Made by a program: the position numbers and the translations under genes. DNA of 64,000 nucleotides from Sphingomonas hankookensis (GTDB lineage: Bacteria > Pseudomonadota > Alphaproteobacteria > Sphingomonadales > Sphingomonadaceae): contig NZ_JAKREV010000002.1 of NCBI RefSeq assembly GCF_022664465.1, positions 1 through 64,000 of the forward strand. The letters are read 5' to 3'. Shown here piece by piece: positions 16,384 to 25,933 of this stretch; within the stretch, counting starts at the first letter, position 1; each line of letters opens with the position of its first letter. The notes beneath the pieces are model-generated. The model did no database searches, was not told where the DNA came from, and saw nothing but the letters and a program-made list of their open reading frames with translations.

Positions 16384-18647
16384 GCGGGCGTTCCGGTACG
16401 GGTAAGCATGGGATGGCGCGTCGTAACCTCCTGAAGATCGTCATCGCCCGCCGTGCCCGTTCCTGCCAGCGCGGCAAGGACCGAGGGGTCGAACAGGACC
16501 GATACGATCGTTCCTCCCCCCGGACGGTCGGCGAACGATATGGTTCCGAAATGTTCTTCGACGATCTTACGCACGATGGCGAGGCCGAGGCCGGTACCAC
16601 CCTTGCGGGTCGTCATATAGGGTTCGGCGATGCGGTCGCGTTCGACCGGCAGGCCGATACCGTTGTCGCTGGTATCGATATACATCCGCCCCTGTGCGTC
16701 GTAGCGGACGTCGATTTCGATGCGACCGCGCTCGGCGCCTTCGGGACGGGCGGCTACCGCCTCGGTCGCGTTCTTGACGATGTTGGTCAACGCCTGTCCC
16801 AGTTGGCGACGGTCGCATACCAGCGGCGCGGGGCCGGCGGAATCGAGCACGAAATCGATATCGGGATGCGCCACCTCGTGCAGGAACAGGCTTTGCCGCG
16901 CCAGTTCGGCGATTGATTCGTGACGGAACACGGGTTTCGGCATCCGTGCGAACGAGGAAAATTCATCGACCATCCGGCGCAGGTCGCCGACCTGACGCAC
17001 GATCGTCTCGGTCAGGCGGGCGAAGGTGCCGTCATCCTCGACCAGTTTGGTGCCGTAGCGGCGTTGCAGCCGCTCGGCGGCCAGCTGGATCGGGGTCAGC
17101 GGGTTCTTGATTTCATGGGCGATGCGGCGGGCGACGTCAGACCATGCGGCGCGACGCTGGTCGAGCAGCTGCTGGGTGATGTCGTCGAAGGTCAGGATGT
17201 GCTGTCCGTCGTCGCGGGTGATGCGCACCGCCAGCGTCTTCGCCTCCCCGCCCGACGCCAGCTGGATGATCGCGTCCTGCGTCTCCCCCTCTAACAGCTG
17301 ATCGAGTTCGGGAGCGACATCGGCCAGCGGGCGCCCGACCAACGGGGTGCTGCCGGTCTTGAGCAAGGCGGTGGCCGAGCTGTTCGCCAGCCGCACGGTG
17401 CGGTCGGCGCCGACCGATACCACGCCGGCGCTGACGCCCGACATCACGGCCTCGATCAGGGCGCGGCGGCTGTCGATCTGCGCGTTGGCGGTGACCAGCT
17501 CGCCGGTCTGTTCCTGCAGCCGCTCGGTCATGCTGTTGAACGCGCTGGCGAGCGTGCCAATCTCGTCCTTGGTCCGCGCCATGGTCGGTTCGGGCACGCG
17601 GGCGGACAGGTCGCCATCGGCGATACGCCGGGCGGCACCGACCAGCGCACCGACTGGGCGGACGAGGCGGTCGGCCACCGCCAGCGCGACGAACACGGCA
17701 AGGCCGACGATGATGAGCGAGACGACGAAGAGGGCGATGTTCAGCCGCAGTTGGACGCTGCGCGACCGGTCGATCAGGGCTCCGTAATCGGAGAGCATCA
17801 CTCGCGTTCGTTCGAGGCGCTCGGTGTAGGACGCGAGATCAATGTCACGAGCGGAATAGACGTAATAGGCGGTGCCAGGCACGCTGGTAACCGACTGCAC
17901 CTGCTGGTTGCGAACACTGACATAGCTCGACTTGCCGGCCCGGAGCGCCGCGATCGATTTCGGATCAATGCTCCATCGCAGCGGGCCTTCGTAGATCGAT
18001 ACCGAGGCGAGCGACCGCGGGCGACCATCGGTGGGGATTTCGAACACGACCGAATCGCCAAGCGAACGCTGGACGACGCTGTTGGTGTAAAGCATCCGAA
18101 ATTCGAAGCTGTCGATCGCATAGCGGTTGATTAGCAGCATACGCCCCACGTCGGAGGCGACCGCTACGTTCTGGCTGTCGACCGCCTTGAGGAATTCGTC
18201 GTACGACGACTGCGCGACTGCCTGCGCATTCTCGAAAATGCTGCGCGCACGCGGTGACGACCAGAATTCAACGCCATACTGGAACAAGAACGAGGCGACC
18301 ACGGTCACTAGCAACATCGGCACGCTGGCGAGGATCGAGAACAGCGCGACGAGGCGGACGTGTAGCGTGCCAGTGCCGCCGATTTCGGAACGGGCCGCGC
18401 GCCGCTTGGCGATACGGCGGCCAATCAGCACCAAAAGTGCCATTGCCGGGATCAGATTGGCGACCAGCACGACCGCCATCAGCGACGGCGACGGAAGCCG
18501 TCCGCGGGCGCTTGGCGATCCGTCGAAGAGCAGGTAGCTGCCGATGCCGACGGCGATGGCCGCGATCAATACCGCAACCTCGATCGCCGAGAACCACCGC
18601 GCCGGGATCGATGTGGCGCGTTTCGGTTCCGTCAACGCTGCAACCAT
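16380..18647 (-). CDS. ntrY: Sensor histidine kinase NtrY
   Basis: Membrane kinase that phosphorylates NtrX. 755 residues. N-terminal hydrophobic segments (about 21-42, 55-78, 95-120) precede a periplasmic or extracytoplasmic sensor region. A further membrane segment (about 295-320, LNIALFVVSLIIVGLAVFVA) leads to HAMP (RLVRPVGALVGAARRIADGD), a PAS domain (ALIEAVMSGVSAG), the HisKA box with the phospho-histidine in RRIAHEIKNPLTPIQ, and a HATPase domain (TGLGLAIVRKIVEEH). The start at 18647 lies 67 bases after ntrC, so it may be read through from ntrBC or have its own promoter. Confidence 0.96.
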   Translation of the reverse strand: MVAALTEPKRATSIPARWFSAIEVAVLIAAIAVGIGSYLLFDGSPSARGRLPSPSLMAVVLVANLIPAMALLVLIGRRIAKRRAARSEIGGTGTLHVRLVALFSILASVPMLLVTVVASFLFQYGVEFWSSPRARSIFENAQAVAQSSYDEFLKAVDSQNVAVASDVGRMLLINRYAIDSFEFRMLYTNSVVQRSLGDSVVFEIPTDGRPRSLASVSIYEGPLRWSIDPKSIAALRAGKSSYVSVRNQQVQSVTSVPGTAYYVYSARDIDLASYTERLERTRVMLSDYGALIDRSRSVQLRLNIALFVVSLIIVGLAVFVALAVADRLVRPVGALVGAARRIADGDLSARVPEPTMARTKDEIGTLASAFNSMTERLQEQTGELVTANAQIDSRRALIEAVMSGVSAGVVSVGADRTVRLANSSATALLKTGSTPLVGRPLADVAPELDQLLEGETQDAIIQLASGGEAKTLAVRITRDDGQHILTFDDITQQLLDQRRAAWSDVARRIAHEIKNPLTPIQLAAERLQRRYGTKLVEDDGTFARLTETIVRQVGDLRRMVDEFSSFARMPKPVFRHESIAELARQSLFLHEVAHPDIDFVLDSAGPAPLVCDRRQLGQALTNIVKNATEAVAARPEGAERGRIEIDVRYDAQGRMYIDTSDNGIGLPVERDRIAEPYMTTRKGGTGLGLAIVRKIVEEHFGTISFADRPGGGTIVSVLFDPSVLAALAGTGTAGDDDLQEVTTRHPMLTRTGTPA

Positions 18648-18714
18648 GTTGCCGTTTTACAACATTCGCGCCGCAACGCACGTCAAATCGCACCAATTCG
18701 GTGCCGCTATGGGA

Positions 18715-20169
18715 TTATCGTTCCTTGTCCGCGTGATAGGCGCGCAACGCAGGGTCGATGCCGAGGTCGTCGAGCCGTTTGCGCAGCGTATTGCGGTTCA
18801 ACCCCATCGCTTTTGCCGCACGCAGCTGGTTGTTACCGTGGCGATCGAGCATCGCTTCGATCAGCGGGCGTTCGACATCGGAGATAAGGCGGTCGTAAAG
18901 CGTGCCGTTCTCCAGCGTTGCCGGCTCTTCGCGCGCGATGCGGCGCAGCCACGTGCGCACCGCGTCGTCCAGATCGGCGTCGGGCTGCGCGATCGCCCGC
19001 GACGCGGTATCGCCCAGCGCGCCACGCAACTCGCCCGCCTCGATCGCGGCGTCGCGCCCCAGCACCGCGACGCGGCGCATCAGGTTCTCCAGCTCGCGGA
19101 CGTTGCCGGGCCAGTCATGCGCTTCGAGCAGTTCGAGCGCTTCGGGGGTCAGCGTCTTGCGCGGCAGGCCGTCGCGCACCGCCTGGTCAAGGAAATGCCG
19201 GGCGAGCAGCGCGACATCCTGGCGCCGTTCGCGAAGCGCCGGCAAGGCGATCGGCACGACGTTCAGGCGATAGAACAGGTCCTCGCGGAACTGGCCCGAC
19301 TGGACCTGGGCCGCCAGCGTCTTGTTGGTCGCGGCCACGATGCGGACGTCGGCGCGGATGACGCGGGCGCCGCCCACGCTGGTGAACTCGCCCGATTGCA
19401 GCACGCGCAGCAGGCGGGTCTGTGCCTCCATCGGCATGTCGCCGATCTCATCGAGGAACAGCGTGCCGCCGGCCGCCTGTTCGAACTTGCCCGCCGAGCG
19501 CTGCGCCGCGCCAGTGAAGGCGCCGCGTTCGTGACCGAACAATTCCGCCTCGATCAGTTCGCGGGGGATCGCCGCCATGTTGAGTGCGATGAACGGCGCG
19601 CGGCGACGACGGCCGAGGTCGTGGATTGCGCGCGCGACCAGTTCCTTGCCGGTGCCTGATTCGCCAGTCACCAACACGGTCAGGTCGGTCGCGACGACGC
19701 GGGCGATGACGCGGTACACGTCCTGCATCGCCGGCGAGCGACCGATCAGCGGCAGCGATGAATCGATGGCGTCGACCGGCGCTTCATCTGTCTCGCGCGT
19801 CCGCCGCGCCAGTGCCCCGCGAACCGCCAGCGCCAACGTGTCGAGGTCGAACGGCTTGGGCAGATAGTCGAACGCACCCGCCTCGGTCGCGCGGACCGCG
19901 GTGGTCAGCGTATTGCGCGCCGACAGGACGATGATCGGCAGATCGGGAAATTCGGTGGCGAGGCTCGCCGCCATTTCAAGTCCGTCGCCATCGGGCAGAA
20001 CGACGTCGGTGACCAGCACGTCGGGCAGACCGCCGCGCAATTCGGCGCGAAGCTGGCCGAGCGTCGCCGCCGACTGCACGATATGCCCCTCGCGCCGCAG
20101 CGCCTGTGCGACGACCGTGCGGATCGCCGCGTCGTCGTCGACCAGCAGGATGCGTGCCGGGCCGGTCAT
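18715..20169 (-). CDS. ntrC: Nitrogen regulation response regulator NtrC
   Basis: Sigma-54-dependent activator of nitrogen assimilation genes. Receiver with Asp11-Asp12 and phospho-Asp55 (LVTDVVLPD). The AAA+ domain has Walker A GESGTGKE, the sigma-54 contact GAFTGA (in GHERGAFTGAAQ) and Walker B GGTLFLDEIGDMP. The C-terminal Fis HTH is GNNQLRAAKAMGLNRNTLRKRL. 484 residues. Unlike NtrX in the same locus, it keeps every activator motif. The start overlaps the ntrB stop (ATGA at 20166-20169), so NtrB and NtrC are co-translated. Confidence 0.97.
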   Translation of the reverse strand: MTGPARILLVDDDAAIRTVVAQALRREGHIVQSAATLGQLRAELRGGLPDVLVTDVVLPDGDGLEMAASLATEFPDLPIIVLSARNTLTTAVRATEAGAFDYLPKPFDLDTLALAVRGALARRTRETDEAPVDAIDSSLPLIGRSPAMQDVYRVIARVVATDLTVLVTGESGTGKELVARAIHDLGRRRRAPFIALNMAAIPRELIEAELFGHERGAFTGAAQRSAGKFEQAAGGTLFLDEIGDMPMEAQTRLLRVLQSGEFTSVGGARVIRADVRIVAATNKTLAAQVQSGQFREDLFYRLNVVPIALPALRERRQDVALLARHFLDQAVRDGLPRKTLTPEALELLEAHDWPGNVRELENLMRRVAVLGRDAAIEAGELRGALGDTASRAIAQPDADLDDAVRTWLRRIAREEPATLENGTLYDRLISDVERPLIEAMLDRHGNNQLRAAKAMGLNRNTLRKRLDDLGIDPALRAYHADKER

Positions 20170-21197
20170 GCGCGCGGCAGGTGGATGCGGAACACGGTCA
20201 TCGGCGGATATCCTTCACGGGCATAACGGACGAGACCGCTCATTTCGCCGACCAGCTTTTCGACCATCGGCAGGCCAAAGCCCCGCCCTTCCCGCTTGCC
20301 CGAGACGAAGGGTTCGAACAGGTGGCCGGCGATATCGGCGGGCGCGCCCGGGCCGTTGTCGGTAACGGTCAGTTCGATCGGCACCGCGCGACGTTCGCCA
20401 TTGCCCAGACCGTGCGACATGCCATGGCGATAGGCGGTGCCGAGGATGATCCGCGGACGGTCGGTCGCGTCGAGCGCCTCCGCCGCGTTCTTCAGCAGAT
20501 TGACCATCACCTGCACGAAGGCGTCGCGATCGATCCGGACCGGGGGCAGCGACGGATCGAAGCGCTCCTCGATCGTAATGCCGCGGGCGAAGCCGGCGGC
20601 CGCGAGTTGCACGGCATGGGCGAGGACCGGGTAGATGTTCTGCGCGACCAGTTCACGCGGACGGTCGTCGGTGAAATCCTGCATCCGGTCGATCAGCGCG
20701 GCGATCCGGTCGACCTCGGCGATGATCAGGTCGGTCAGCACCGGGCGGTCGTCGCAGTCGCCCGACAACAGCTGTGCCGCACCACGGATGCCCGACAACG
20801 GGTTCTTGATCTCATGGCCCAGCATCGCCGCCGCGCCGATCGCCGCCCGCGCACCGGCGGCGTGCGACATGGCATGACCGCTGCGCAGGCCGTAGAGCAT
20901 GACGATCCGCCATGCCGAACCATGCGTCGCCGGGGTTTCGTGAAAATCGACGCGCAGCCGCCCGCCCCGCTTGAGCTGCAATTCGCAGTCATAGCTGACG
21001 AAGGTGCGGCCATCGCGCTGCTCGGCATAACCAGGCGGCAGCGAGACGATCTGTTCGAGCGACAGGCCGCGCATCGCCCGGTCGGACAGGTTGAGCAGCA
21101 GTTCCGCGGCGCCATTTGCGTTGGCGATGCAGCCGGCGTCGTCGAGCACCAGCGCCGCGACCGGCAGGCCGGCGAACAGATCGGCAAAGGGCGGCAT
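20166..21197 (-). CDS. ntrB: Nitrogen regulation sensor kinase NtrB
   Basis: Soluble kinase/phosphatase for NtrC, governed by PII proteins. A PAS domain (VAALVLDDAGCIANANGAAE) precedes the HisKA box LGHEIKNPLSGIRGAAQLL and the HATPase domain (VTDNGPGAPADIAGHLFEPF, then GFGLPMVEKLV). The start is uncertain: ATG at 21197 gives MPPFADLFAGLP, while GTG at 21236 would add 13 residues and overlap dusB by 22 bases. The ATG is chosen because the added residues match nothing familiar. There is no membrane segment, as expected. dusB-ntrB-ntrC is the classic nifR3-ntrBC order. Confidence 0.94.
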   Translation of the reverse strand: MPPFADLFAGLPVAALVLDDAGCIANANGAAELLLNLSDRAMRGLSLEQIVSLPPGYAEQRDGRTFVSYDCELQLKRGGRLRVDFHETPATHGSAWRIVMLYGLRSGHAMSHAAGARAAIGAAAMLGHEIKNPLSGIRGAAQLLSGDCDDRPVLTDLIIAEVDRIAALIDRMQDFTDDRPRELVAQNIYPVLAHAVQLAAAGFARGITIEERFDPSLPPVRIDRDAFVQVMVNLLKNAAEALDATDRPRIILGTAYRHGMSHGLGNGERRAVPIELTVTDNGPGAPADIAGHLFEPFVSGKREGRGFGLPMVEKLVGEMSGLVRYAREGYPPMTVFRIHLPRA

Positions 21198-21214
21198 CGC
21201 CGCGCCGCCCGAGA

Positions 21215-22210
21215 TCACGCCGCCGCGCGCGTGCACCAGGGTGCGTAGAAATCAGCGAGCATCGCCAGCACGGTGCGAGAATCGGGCTGCTGGTTCACCT
21301 TGTTGCGGAACTCTGCCGAACCGTGCAGCCCCTTGGTGTACCAGCCGATATGCTTGCGCATCATGTTGACGCCGGTTTCCTCGCCATAATGGTCGAGCAT
21401 CATATGATAATGTTCGAGGATCAGGCGATATTGTTCCTCGATGGAAGGGTCGGCAGGCGCCTGTCCGCCGGACAGCGCGGCCATGACCTGCGCCAGCAGC
21501 CACGGCCGGCCATAGGCGCCGCGACCGATCATCACCCCGTCGGCACCCGACTGGTCGAGCGCGGTGCGGGCATCGTCGACCGAGCAGATATCGCCATTGA
21601 CGATCACCGGCACCTTGACCGCGTCCTTGACCCGACGGACGAACGCCCAATCGGCATGGTCGCGATACATCTGGTTGCGGGTACGTCCATGGACGGTGAC
21701 CATCTGCGCGCCCAGATCCTCGGCGATATGCGCCAGTTCGGGGGCGTTCAGGCTGGCATGGTCCCAGCCCATCCGCATCTTGACGGTGACCGGCACCTGC
21801 ACCGCCTTAACCACCGCGGCGATCAGGTCGGCGGCTAGCGGCAGGTCGCGCATCAGCGCCGACCCGGCATCGCCGTTGGTCACCTTGCGCACCGGGCAGC
21901 CCATGTTGATGTCGATGATCGCCGCGCCCTTGTCCTCGGCGAGTTTGGCGGCCTCCCCCATCTCCACCGGCGTGCAGCCGACGAGCTGCATCGACACCGG
22001 CTCCTCGGCCGGGTCCCACATCGCCTTCTGGATCGACTGGCGGGTTTCGCGGATCGCGGCCTGGCTGGCGATCATCTCGGTGACGTTCAGCCCCGATCCA
22101 TGCCGCCGCACCATCTTGCGGAACGGCAGGTCGGTGACACCGGTCATCGGCGCGAGGATAACCGGCTTGTCGATCACGACGTCGCCGATGCGGATGGGAG
22201 CTAGGTTCAT
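21215..22210 (-). CDS. dusB: tRNA-dihydrouridine synthase (DusB/NifR3)
   Basis: FMN enzyme that reduces uridine to dihydrouridine in tRNA. First gene of the ntr operon, as nifR3 is in rhizobia. The TIM barrel starts LAPMTGVTDLPFRKMVRRHG. The proton-donor cysteine is Cys105 in INMGCPVRKV, followed by the NGDAGSALM loop; VHGRTRNQMY and VNGDICSVDDA are the substrate and FMN motifs. 331 residues. The leader (22211-22302) separates it from divergent ispDF. I looked for a sigma-54 promoter there and found only a poor match. Confidence 0.95.
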   Translation of the reverse strand: MNLAPIRIGDVVIDKPVILAPMTGVTDLPFRKMVRRHGSGLNVTEMIASQAAIRETRQSIQKAMWDPAEEPVSMQLVGCTPVEMGEAAKLAEDKGAAIIDINMGCPVRKVTNGDAGSALMRDLPLAADLIAAVVKAVQVPVTVKMRMGWDHASLNAPELAHIAEDLGAQMVTVHGRTRNQMYRDHADWAFVRRVKDAVKVPVIVNGDICSVDDARTALDQSGADGVMIGRGAYGRPWLLAQVMAALSGGQAPADPSIEEQYRLILEHYHMMLDHYGEETGVNMMRKHIGWYTKGLHGSAEFRNKVNQQPDSRTVLAMLADFYAPWCTRAAA

Positions 22211-22302
22211 GGAATGTGCCTGAAAATCGGGCAGCCTCTACCGCAAAGCGGGGTGCAGGGCAAGGCTGGCGGGGGCCCGCGGCTTAGGCTAGGCGGACGG
22301 CC

Positions 22303-23445
22303 ATGCAGACCGGACCCACAGTCGCGCTGATCGTCGCCGCCGGTAACGGCACGCGATCGGGCAGCGCCACCCCGAAGCAGTTCGCGCCCATCGCCGGACA
22401 GGCGATGATGGCGCATGCTTATGCGGCGTTGTCCGCCCATCCGGGGATCGACCGGGTGGTGGTGGTGATCGGTGAAGGTCAGGAAGACGCGTTGCAGGCG
22501 GCAGTCGGTCCGGTCGAACATGTGATCGGCGGAGCGACCCGGCGTGAAAGCGTGGCCGCCGGCCTCGCCGCGATCGGCGATGCCGTGCGGGTGCTGATCC
22601 ACGATGCAGCCAGGCCGTTCGTGCCGGATGCGGTGATCGACCGGTTGCTCGAAGCGCTCGACCAAGCGCCGGGTGCCGTGCCGGTGCTGCCGGTAGCGGA
22701 CACTTTGGCACGCGGTGGTGCCGCGCTGGGCGACGTCGTGCCGCGCGATGCGTTGGTGCGGGTGCAGACGCCGCAGGCATTCGACGTGGCGGCGATCCGG
22801 CAGGCGCATGATGCCTGGGGTACCAGCGCCGAGGCGACAGACGATGCGCAGATGGTGCGCGCGATCGGGATGGACGTGGCGATGGTCGAAGGGGACCCGA
22901 TGCTCGACAAGATCACCTATCCTGCCGACTTTGCATCGGCCGAGGCGCGCGCCCTGCCCGCGCTCGTGTCGCGCAGCGCCACCGGCTATGACGTCCACCG
23001 GTTGGAAGCGGGCGAGGAGTTGTGGCTGGGCGGCGTGCTGATCCCGCACGATCGCGGCCTGTCGGGCCATAGCGATGCCGACGTCGCGCTGCATGCGATC
23101 ACCGACGCGCTGCTCGGCACGATCGGCGCGGGCGATATCGGCACCCATTTCCCGCCCAGCGATCCGCAGTGGCGCGGCGCCGAGTCGGGGCAGTTCCTCG
23201 CCCATGCCGCGACGCTGGTCCGGGCCGAGGGCGGGATCATCGATTTCGTCGACCTGACGCTGATCTGCGAAGCGCCCAAGATCGGCCCGCACCGCACGGC
23301 GATGCGCAGCCGGATCGCCGCGTTGCTGTCAATCGCGGAACGGCAGGTCAGCATCAAGGCGACGACCAGCGAGCGACTGGGCTTCACCGGCCGGCAGGAA
23401 GGGATCGCGGCGCAGGCGATCGCGACGATCCGGGTGCCGGCATGA
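22303..23445 (+). CDS. ispDF: Bifunctional IspD/IspF: MEP cytidylyltransferase and MECDP synthase
   Basis: Catalyses two non-consecutive steps of the MEP isoprenoid pathway: CDP-ME formation and cyclisation to MECDP. The N-terminal IspD half (1-225) has the CTP-binding ALIVAAGNGTR, HDAARPF and VQTPQAF motifs. The C-terminal IspF half (225-380) has metal ligands in GYDVHRLEAG (DxH) and the following HSDADVALHAITDALLG, then the FPPSDPQWRG loop. Fusion of the two is normal in alphaproteobacteria. 380 residues. The stop overlaps the start of the next gene (ATGA at 23442), and the divergent leader is shared with dusB. Confidence 0.97.
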   Translation: MQTGPTVALIVAAGNGTRSGSATPKQFAPIAGQAMMAHAYAALSAHPGIDRVVVVIGEGQEDALQAAVGPVEHVIGGATRRESVAAGLAAIGDAVRVLIHDAARPFVPDAVIDRLLEALDQAPGAVPVLPVADTLARGGAALGDVVPRDALVRVQTPQAFDVAAIRQAHDAWGTSAEATDDAQMVRAIGMDVAMVEGDPMLDKITYPADFASAEARALPALVSRSATGYDVHRLEAGEELWLGGVLIPHDRGLSGHSDADVALHAITDALLGTIGAGDIGTHFPPSDPQWRGAESGQFLAHAATLVRAEGGIIDFVDLTLICEAPKIGPHRTAMRSRIAALLSIAERQVSIKATTSERLGFTGRQEGIAAQAIATIRVPA

Positions 23446-23956
23446 AGCGCTTCGCCCCGCTGCTGGCGGTGCTTGCCTGCGCCAACGCCCCCGTGCAGTC
23501 GACGCAGGCGTGCGTGACGCCGGCCGAGGCGGAGGCGCTGGTGCTGTTCGTCGCGCCCGAACTTATTCGGCAGGCCGGCGCGCGCTGTGCCAATGCCCTG
23601 CCCCCGACCGCGTTGCTGCGGCGGACGAGTGGGTCGTTCCTCGCCCGCTACGAGGCGGAAACCGATGCCGCATGGCCGCAGGCGAAGGCGGCGCTGTCGC
23701 GGCTGACTGCACCACAGGCGATCCAGCTGCTCGATTCGTCCTTCGCCGCGCCGATCGTCGCGTCGCTGATCGCACCGATGGTGGTCGGCAATATCGATGC
23801 GGCCGACTGCCCCCGGATCGAACGTGCCGCAACCTCGTTCAGCCATTGCCGCCGCGCAACGTCGCCGGCCTGATCGTGCTGTTCGCGCAGGTTGATGCGG
23901 ACCGCCCCAACCCCCAGATGCGGCTGCCGCTATGTCGGCAGGCCGCCCGGAATTGA
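23442..23956 (+). pseudogene. Small secreted protein of unknown function, disrupted by a 1-base frameshift near its 3' end
   Basis: Begins with ATG in the ispDF stop codon (ATGA). A signal peptide (MKRFAPLLAVLACANAPVQST) leads a helical domain with three cysteines. The intact frame runs to 23873, but its last 12 residues (SFSHCRRATSPA) look non-coding. After about 23832 the +1 frame continues as LVQPLPPRNVAGLIVLFAQ to LPLCRQAARN, ending at 23956, just 4 bases before cinA. That frame has the hydrophobic pattern and the final Cys expected of a real C-terminus. The simplest view is loss of one base near 23830-23840, either a true mutation or a sequencing error. The intact-frame product would be 143 residues. 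I do not recognise the family. Confidence 0.65.
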
Positions 23957-23960
23957 TGTG

Positions 23961-24500
23961 ATGGACCATATCCTGCCCCCCGAACTGGTCGACGCCGCGC
24001 GCCGCGTGGTTGAGGCCAATCGCGCCGCCGGCCGCCGCATCGCGCTGGCGGAAAGCTGCACCGGCGGTCTGGTCGCCGCGGCGATCACCGAAATCCCGGG
24101 CTGCTCCGACGTGTTCGAAGCGGGGTTCGTGACCTATTCCAACGACGCCAAGGTCGAACTGGTCAAGGTCAGCTCCGACGTGATCGAGACGTTCGGCGCG
24201 GTGTCGATCGCGACGGCGTGGAGTATGGCGCAGGGTGCGCTGGAGGCGACCCAGGCCGATGTCGCGGTCGCGATCACCGGTGTCGCTGGTCCGGGCGGCG
24301 GCAGCGAGAAGAAGCCGGTCGGCACCGTCGTGTTCGCACGCGCGGAAAAGGGCGGCGATCCGGCCAAGGTCGTCGCCGATCTCCGCCAGTTCGGCGACAA
24401 GGGGCGCGGTGCGATCCGCCTTCAGGCGGCGTTGTGCGCGCTGGAACTGTTGCTGCCGCCCGAGGTCGCACCCGACGAACCGGTCGACGAGTCGCCGTAA
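23961..24500 (+). CDS. pncC: Nicotinamide-nucleotide amidase (CinA C-terminal domain, PncC)
   Basis: Deamidates NMN to nicotinate mononucleotide for NAD recycling. The 179-residue protein is only the CinA C-terminal domain: ALAESCTGGLVAAAITEIPGCSDVFEAGFVTYS is diagnostic, with VAITGVAGPGGGSEKKPVGTV as the second motif. The start at 23961 follows the frameshifted gene's stop by 4 bases. Its last 79 bases overlap the 3' end of the COQ10-like gene on the other strand, so the convergent transcripts are mutually antisense there. Confidence 0.92.
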   Translation: MDHILPPELVDAARRVVEANRAAGRRIALAESCTGGLVAAAITEIPGCSDVFEAGFVTYSNDAKVELVKVSSDVIETFGAVSIATAWSMAQGALEATQADVAVAITGVAGPGGGSEKKPVGTVVFARAEKGGDPAKVVADLRQFGDKGRGAIRLQAALCALELLLPPEVAPDEPVDESP

Positions 24501-24922
24501 AGCTGCGCGGCGCGGTCCTCGAACGCGCCAATCATCTTACGGAGCGCCCGGTCGAAGACTTGGCCGGCAAGCATCTCGAACACGCGGTTCTTGAACTGGA
24601 AGTCGACGGTGAAGTCGACATAGGTGCCGCCCTGCCCGTCGGCGCGAAAGCGCCAGTCGTTGTTGAGATATTTCAGCGGCCCGTCGAGATAGTCGACACG
24701 GATATGGTCCGGCCGCTCCTTCTGCACCTTCGACGTAAAGCTCTCCCGCAGGCCCTTGAACCCGACGATCATGTCGGCAATCATTTCGGTGTCGGTGTTC
24801 GAGCGCACCCGGATCGCGCTGACCCATGGCAGGAACTCGCCATAGCGACCGACATCGGCGACCAGATCGAACATCTGTTCGGGCGTGTAGGGCAGATGGC
24901 GGGTTTCGGTATGCTTCGGCAT
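24422..24922 (-). CDS. Coenzyme Q-binding START-domain protein (COQ10/RatA family)
   Basis: Binds ubiquinone and aids its delivery to the respiratory chain in the mitochondrial and alphaproteobacterial family; E. coli RatA is the toxin-named homologue. A SRPBCC/START fold covers residues about 1-140: RHLPYTPEQMFDLVADVGRYGEFLPW is the signature. The C-terminal 23 residues are low complexity (Ser/Gly/Thr/Asn) and are read from the antisense of the pncC end. The start overlaps the lipA stop (ATGA at 24922), and lipA-coq10 pairing is common in this class. A ubiquinone chaperone role is more likely here than toxin. Confidence 0.9.
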   Translation of the reverse strand: MPKHTETRHLPYTPEQMFDLVADVGRYGEFLPWVSAIRVRSNTDTEMIADMIVGFKGLRESFTSKVQKERPDHIRVDYLDGPLKYLNNDWRFRADGQGGTYVDFTVDFQFKNRVFEMLAGQVFDRALRKMIGAFEDRAAQLYGDSSTGSSGATSGGSNSSSAHNAA

Positions 24923-25848
24923 CAGGCGCGGACAACGCCCAGCTTGGCATCGCGGTTCGCCCGCATCCGTTCGAAATCATCGCCGGCGTGATAGCTCGAC
25001 CGGGTAAGCGGCGACGATGCGACCAGCAGGAACCCCTTGGCCCGGGCGATCGCGGCATAGCTGTCGAACGCCTTGGGGGTCACGAAATCGATGACCTTGG
25101 CGTGGCGCGGCGTCGGCTGCAGATACTGGCCCATCGTCAGGAAATCGATGTCGGCCGAGCGCATGTCGTCCATCACCTGATGGACTTCGAGCCGTTCTTC
25201 GCCCAGCCCGAGCATAACGCCCGACTTGGTGAAGATCGACGGGTCGAGCTTCTTGACGCTCTCCAGCAGGCGCAGCGACGCGTAATAGCGCGCACCCGGG
25301 CGGATCGTCGGATAGAGCCGCGGCACGGTTTCGAGATTGTGGTTGTAGACGTCGGGGCGCGCCGCGACGATCATTTCCACCGCCGCCTCATGCTTGTTGC
25401 GGAAGTCGGGGGTCAGGATTTCGATCGTCGTGGTCGGGTTCGCGGCGCGGATCGCCTCGATCACCTTCACGAACTGCTTGGCGCCACCGTCGGGCAAGTC
25501 GTCGCGATCGACCGAGGTGATGACGATGTGGTTCAGCCCCATTGCCGCCGCCGCTTCGGCGACATGCTGCGGCTCCATCGGGTCGACCGCACGCGGCATG
25601 CCGGTCTTCACGTTGCAGAAGGCGCAGGCACGGGTGCAGGTGTCGCCGAGGATCATGACGGTCGCATGCTTCTTAGACCAGCATTCGCCGATGTTCGGAC
25701 AAGCCGCTTCCTCGCAGACCGTCGTCAGGCTTTTCGAGCGCATCAGCGCGCGGGTTTCCTGCACGACCTTACCGGTCGGCGCTTTCACGCGAATCCAGTC
25801 GGGCTTGCGAATACGCTCCGGGCGGGGCAGCGGCGTCATCTCGTTCAT
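24922..25848 (-). CDS. lipA: Lipoyl synthase
   Basis: Radical SAM enzyme that inserts two sulfurs into octanoyl groups on lipoyl domains. The radical SAM cluster motif is [10 protein letters not shown], and the sacrificial auxiliary cluster lies in [13 protein letters not shown]. The C-terminal [10 protein letters not shown] serine motif is intact. The start at 25848 ([22 protein letters not shown]) agrees with the family; an in-frame codon 16 residues upstream is not needed. 308 residues. It forms a two-gene unit with the COQ10-like gene and diverges from carbonic anhydrase across a 110-base gap. Confidence 0.96.
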   Translation of the reverse strand: MNEMTPLPRPERIRKPDWIRVKAPTGKVVQETRALMRSKSLTTVCEEAACPNIGECWSKKHATVMILGDTCTRACAFCNVKTGMPRAVDPMEPQHVAEAAAAMGLNHIVITSVDRDDLPDGGAKQFVKVIEAIRAANPTTTIEILTPDFRNKHEAAVEMIVAARPDVYNHNLETVPRLYPTIRPGARYYASLRLLESVKKLDPSIFTKSGVMLGLGEERLEVHQVMDDMRSADIDFLTMGQYLQPTPRHAKVIDFVTPKAFDSYAAIARAKGFLLVASSPLTRSSYHAGDDFERMRANRDAKLGVVRA

Positions 25849-25933
25849 GGGCGTCAGATAGCGATGCGCGGGCAAACGAACAACCGCCTGCAACATTCGG
25901 ACGCGTCATGCGTCCTAGCGCGCGAGGGAAGAG

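Noticed and set aside
22243-22258. Possible sigma-54 promoter in the dusB leader (minus strand)
   Set aside because: The -12 side fits TTTGC, but the -24 side reads CTGCAC instead of TTGGCAC, so GG is absent. The match is too weak to call.
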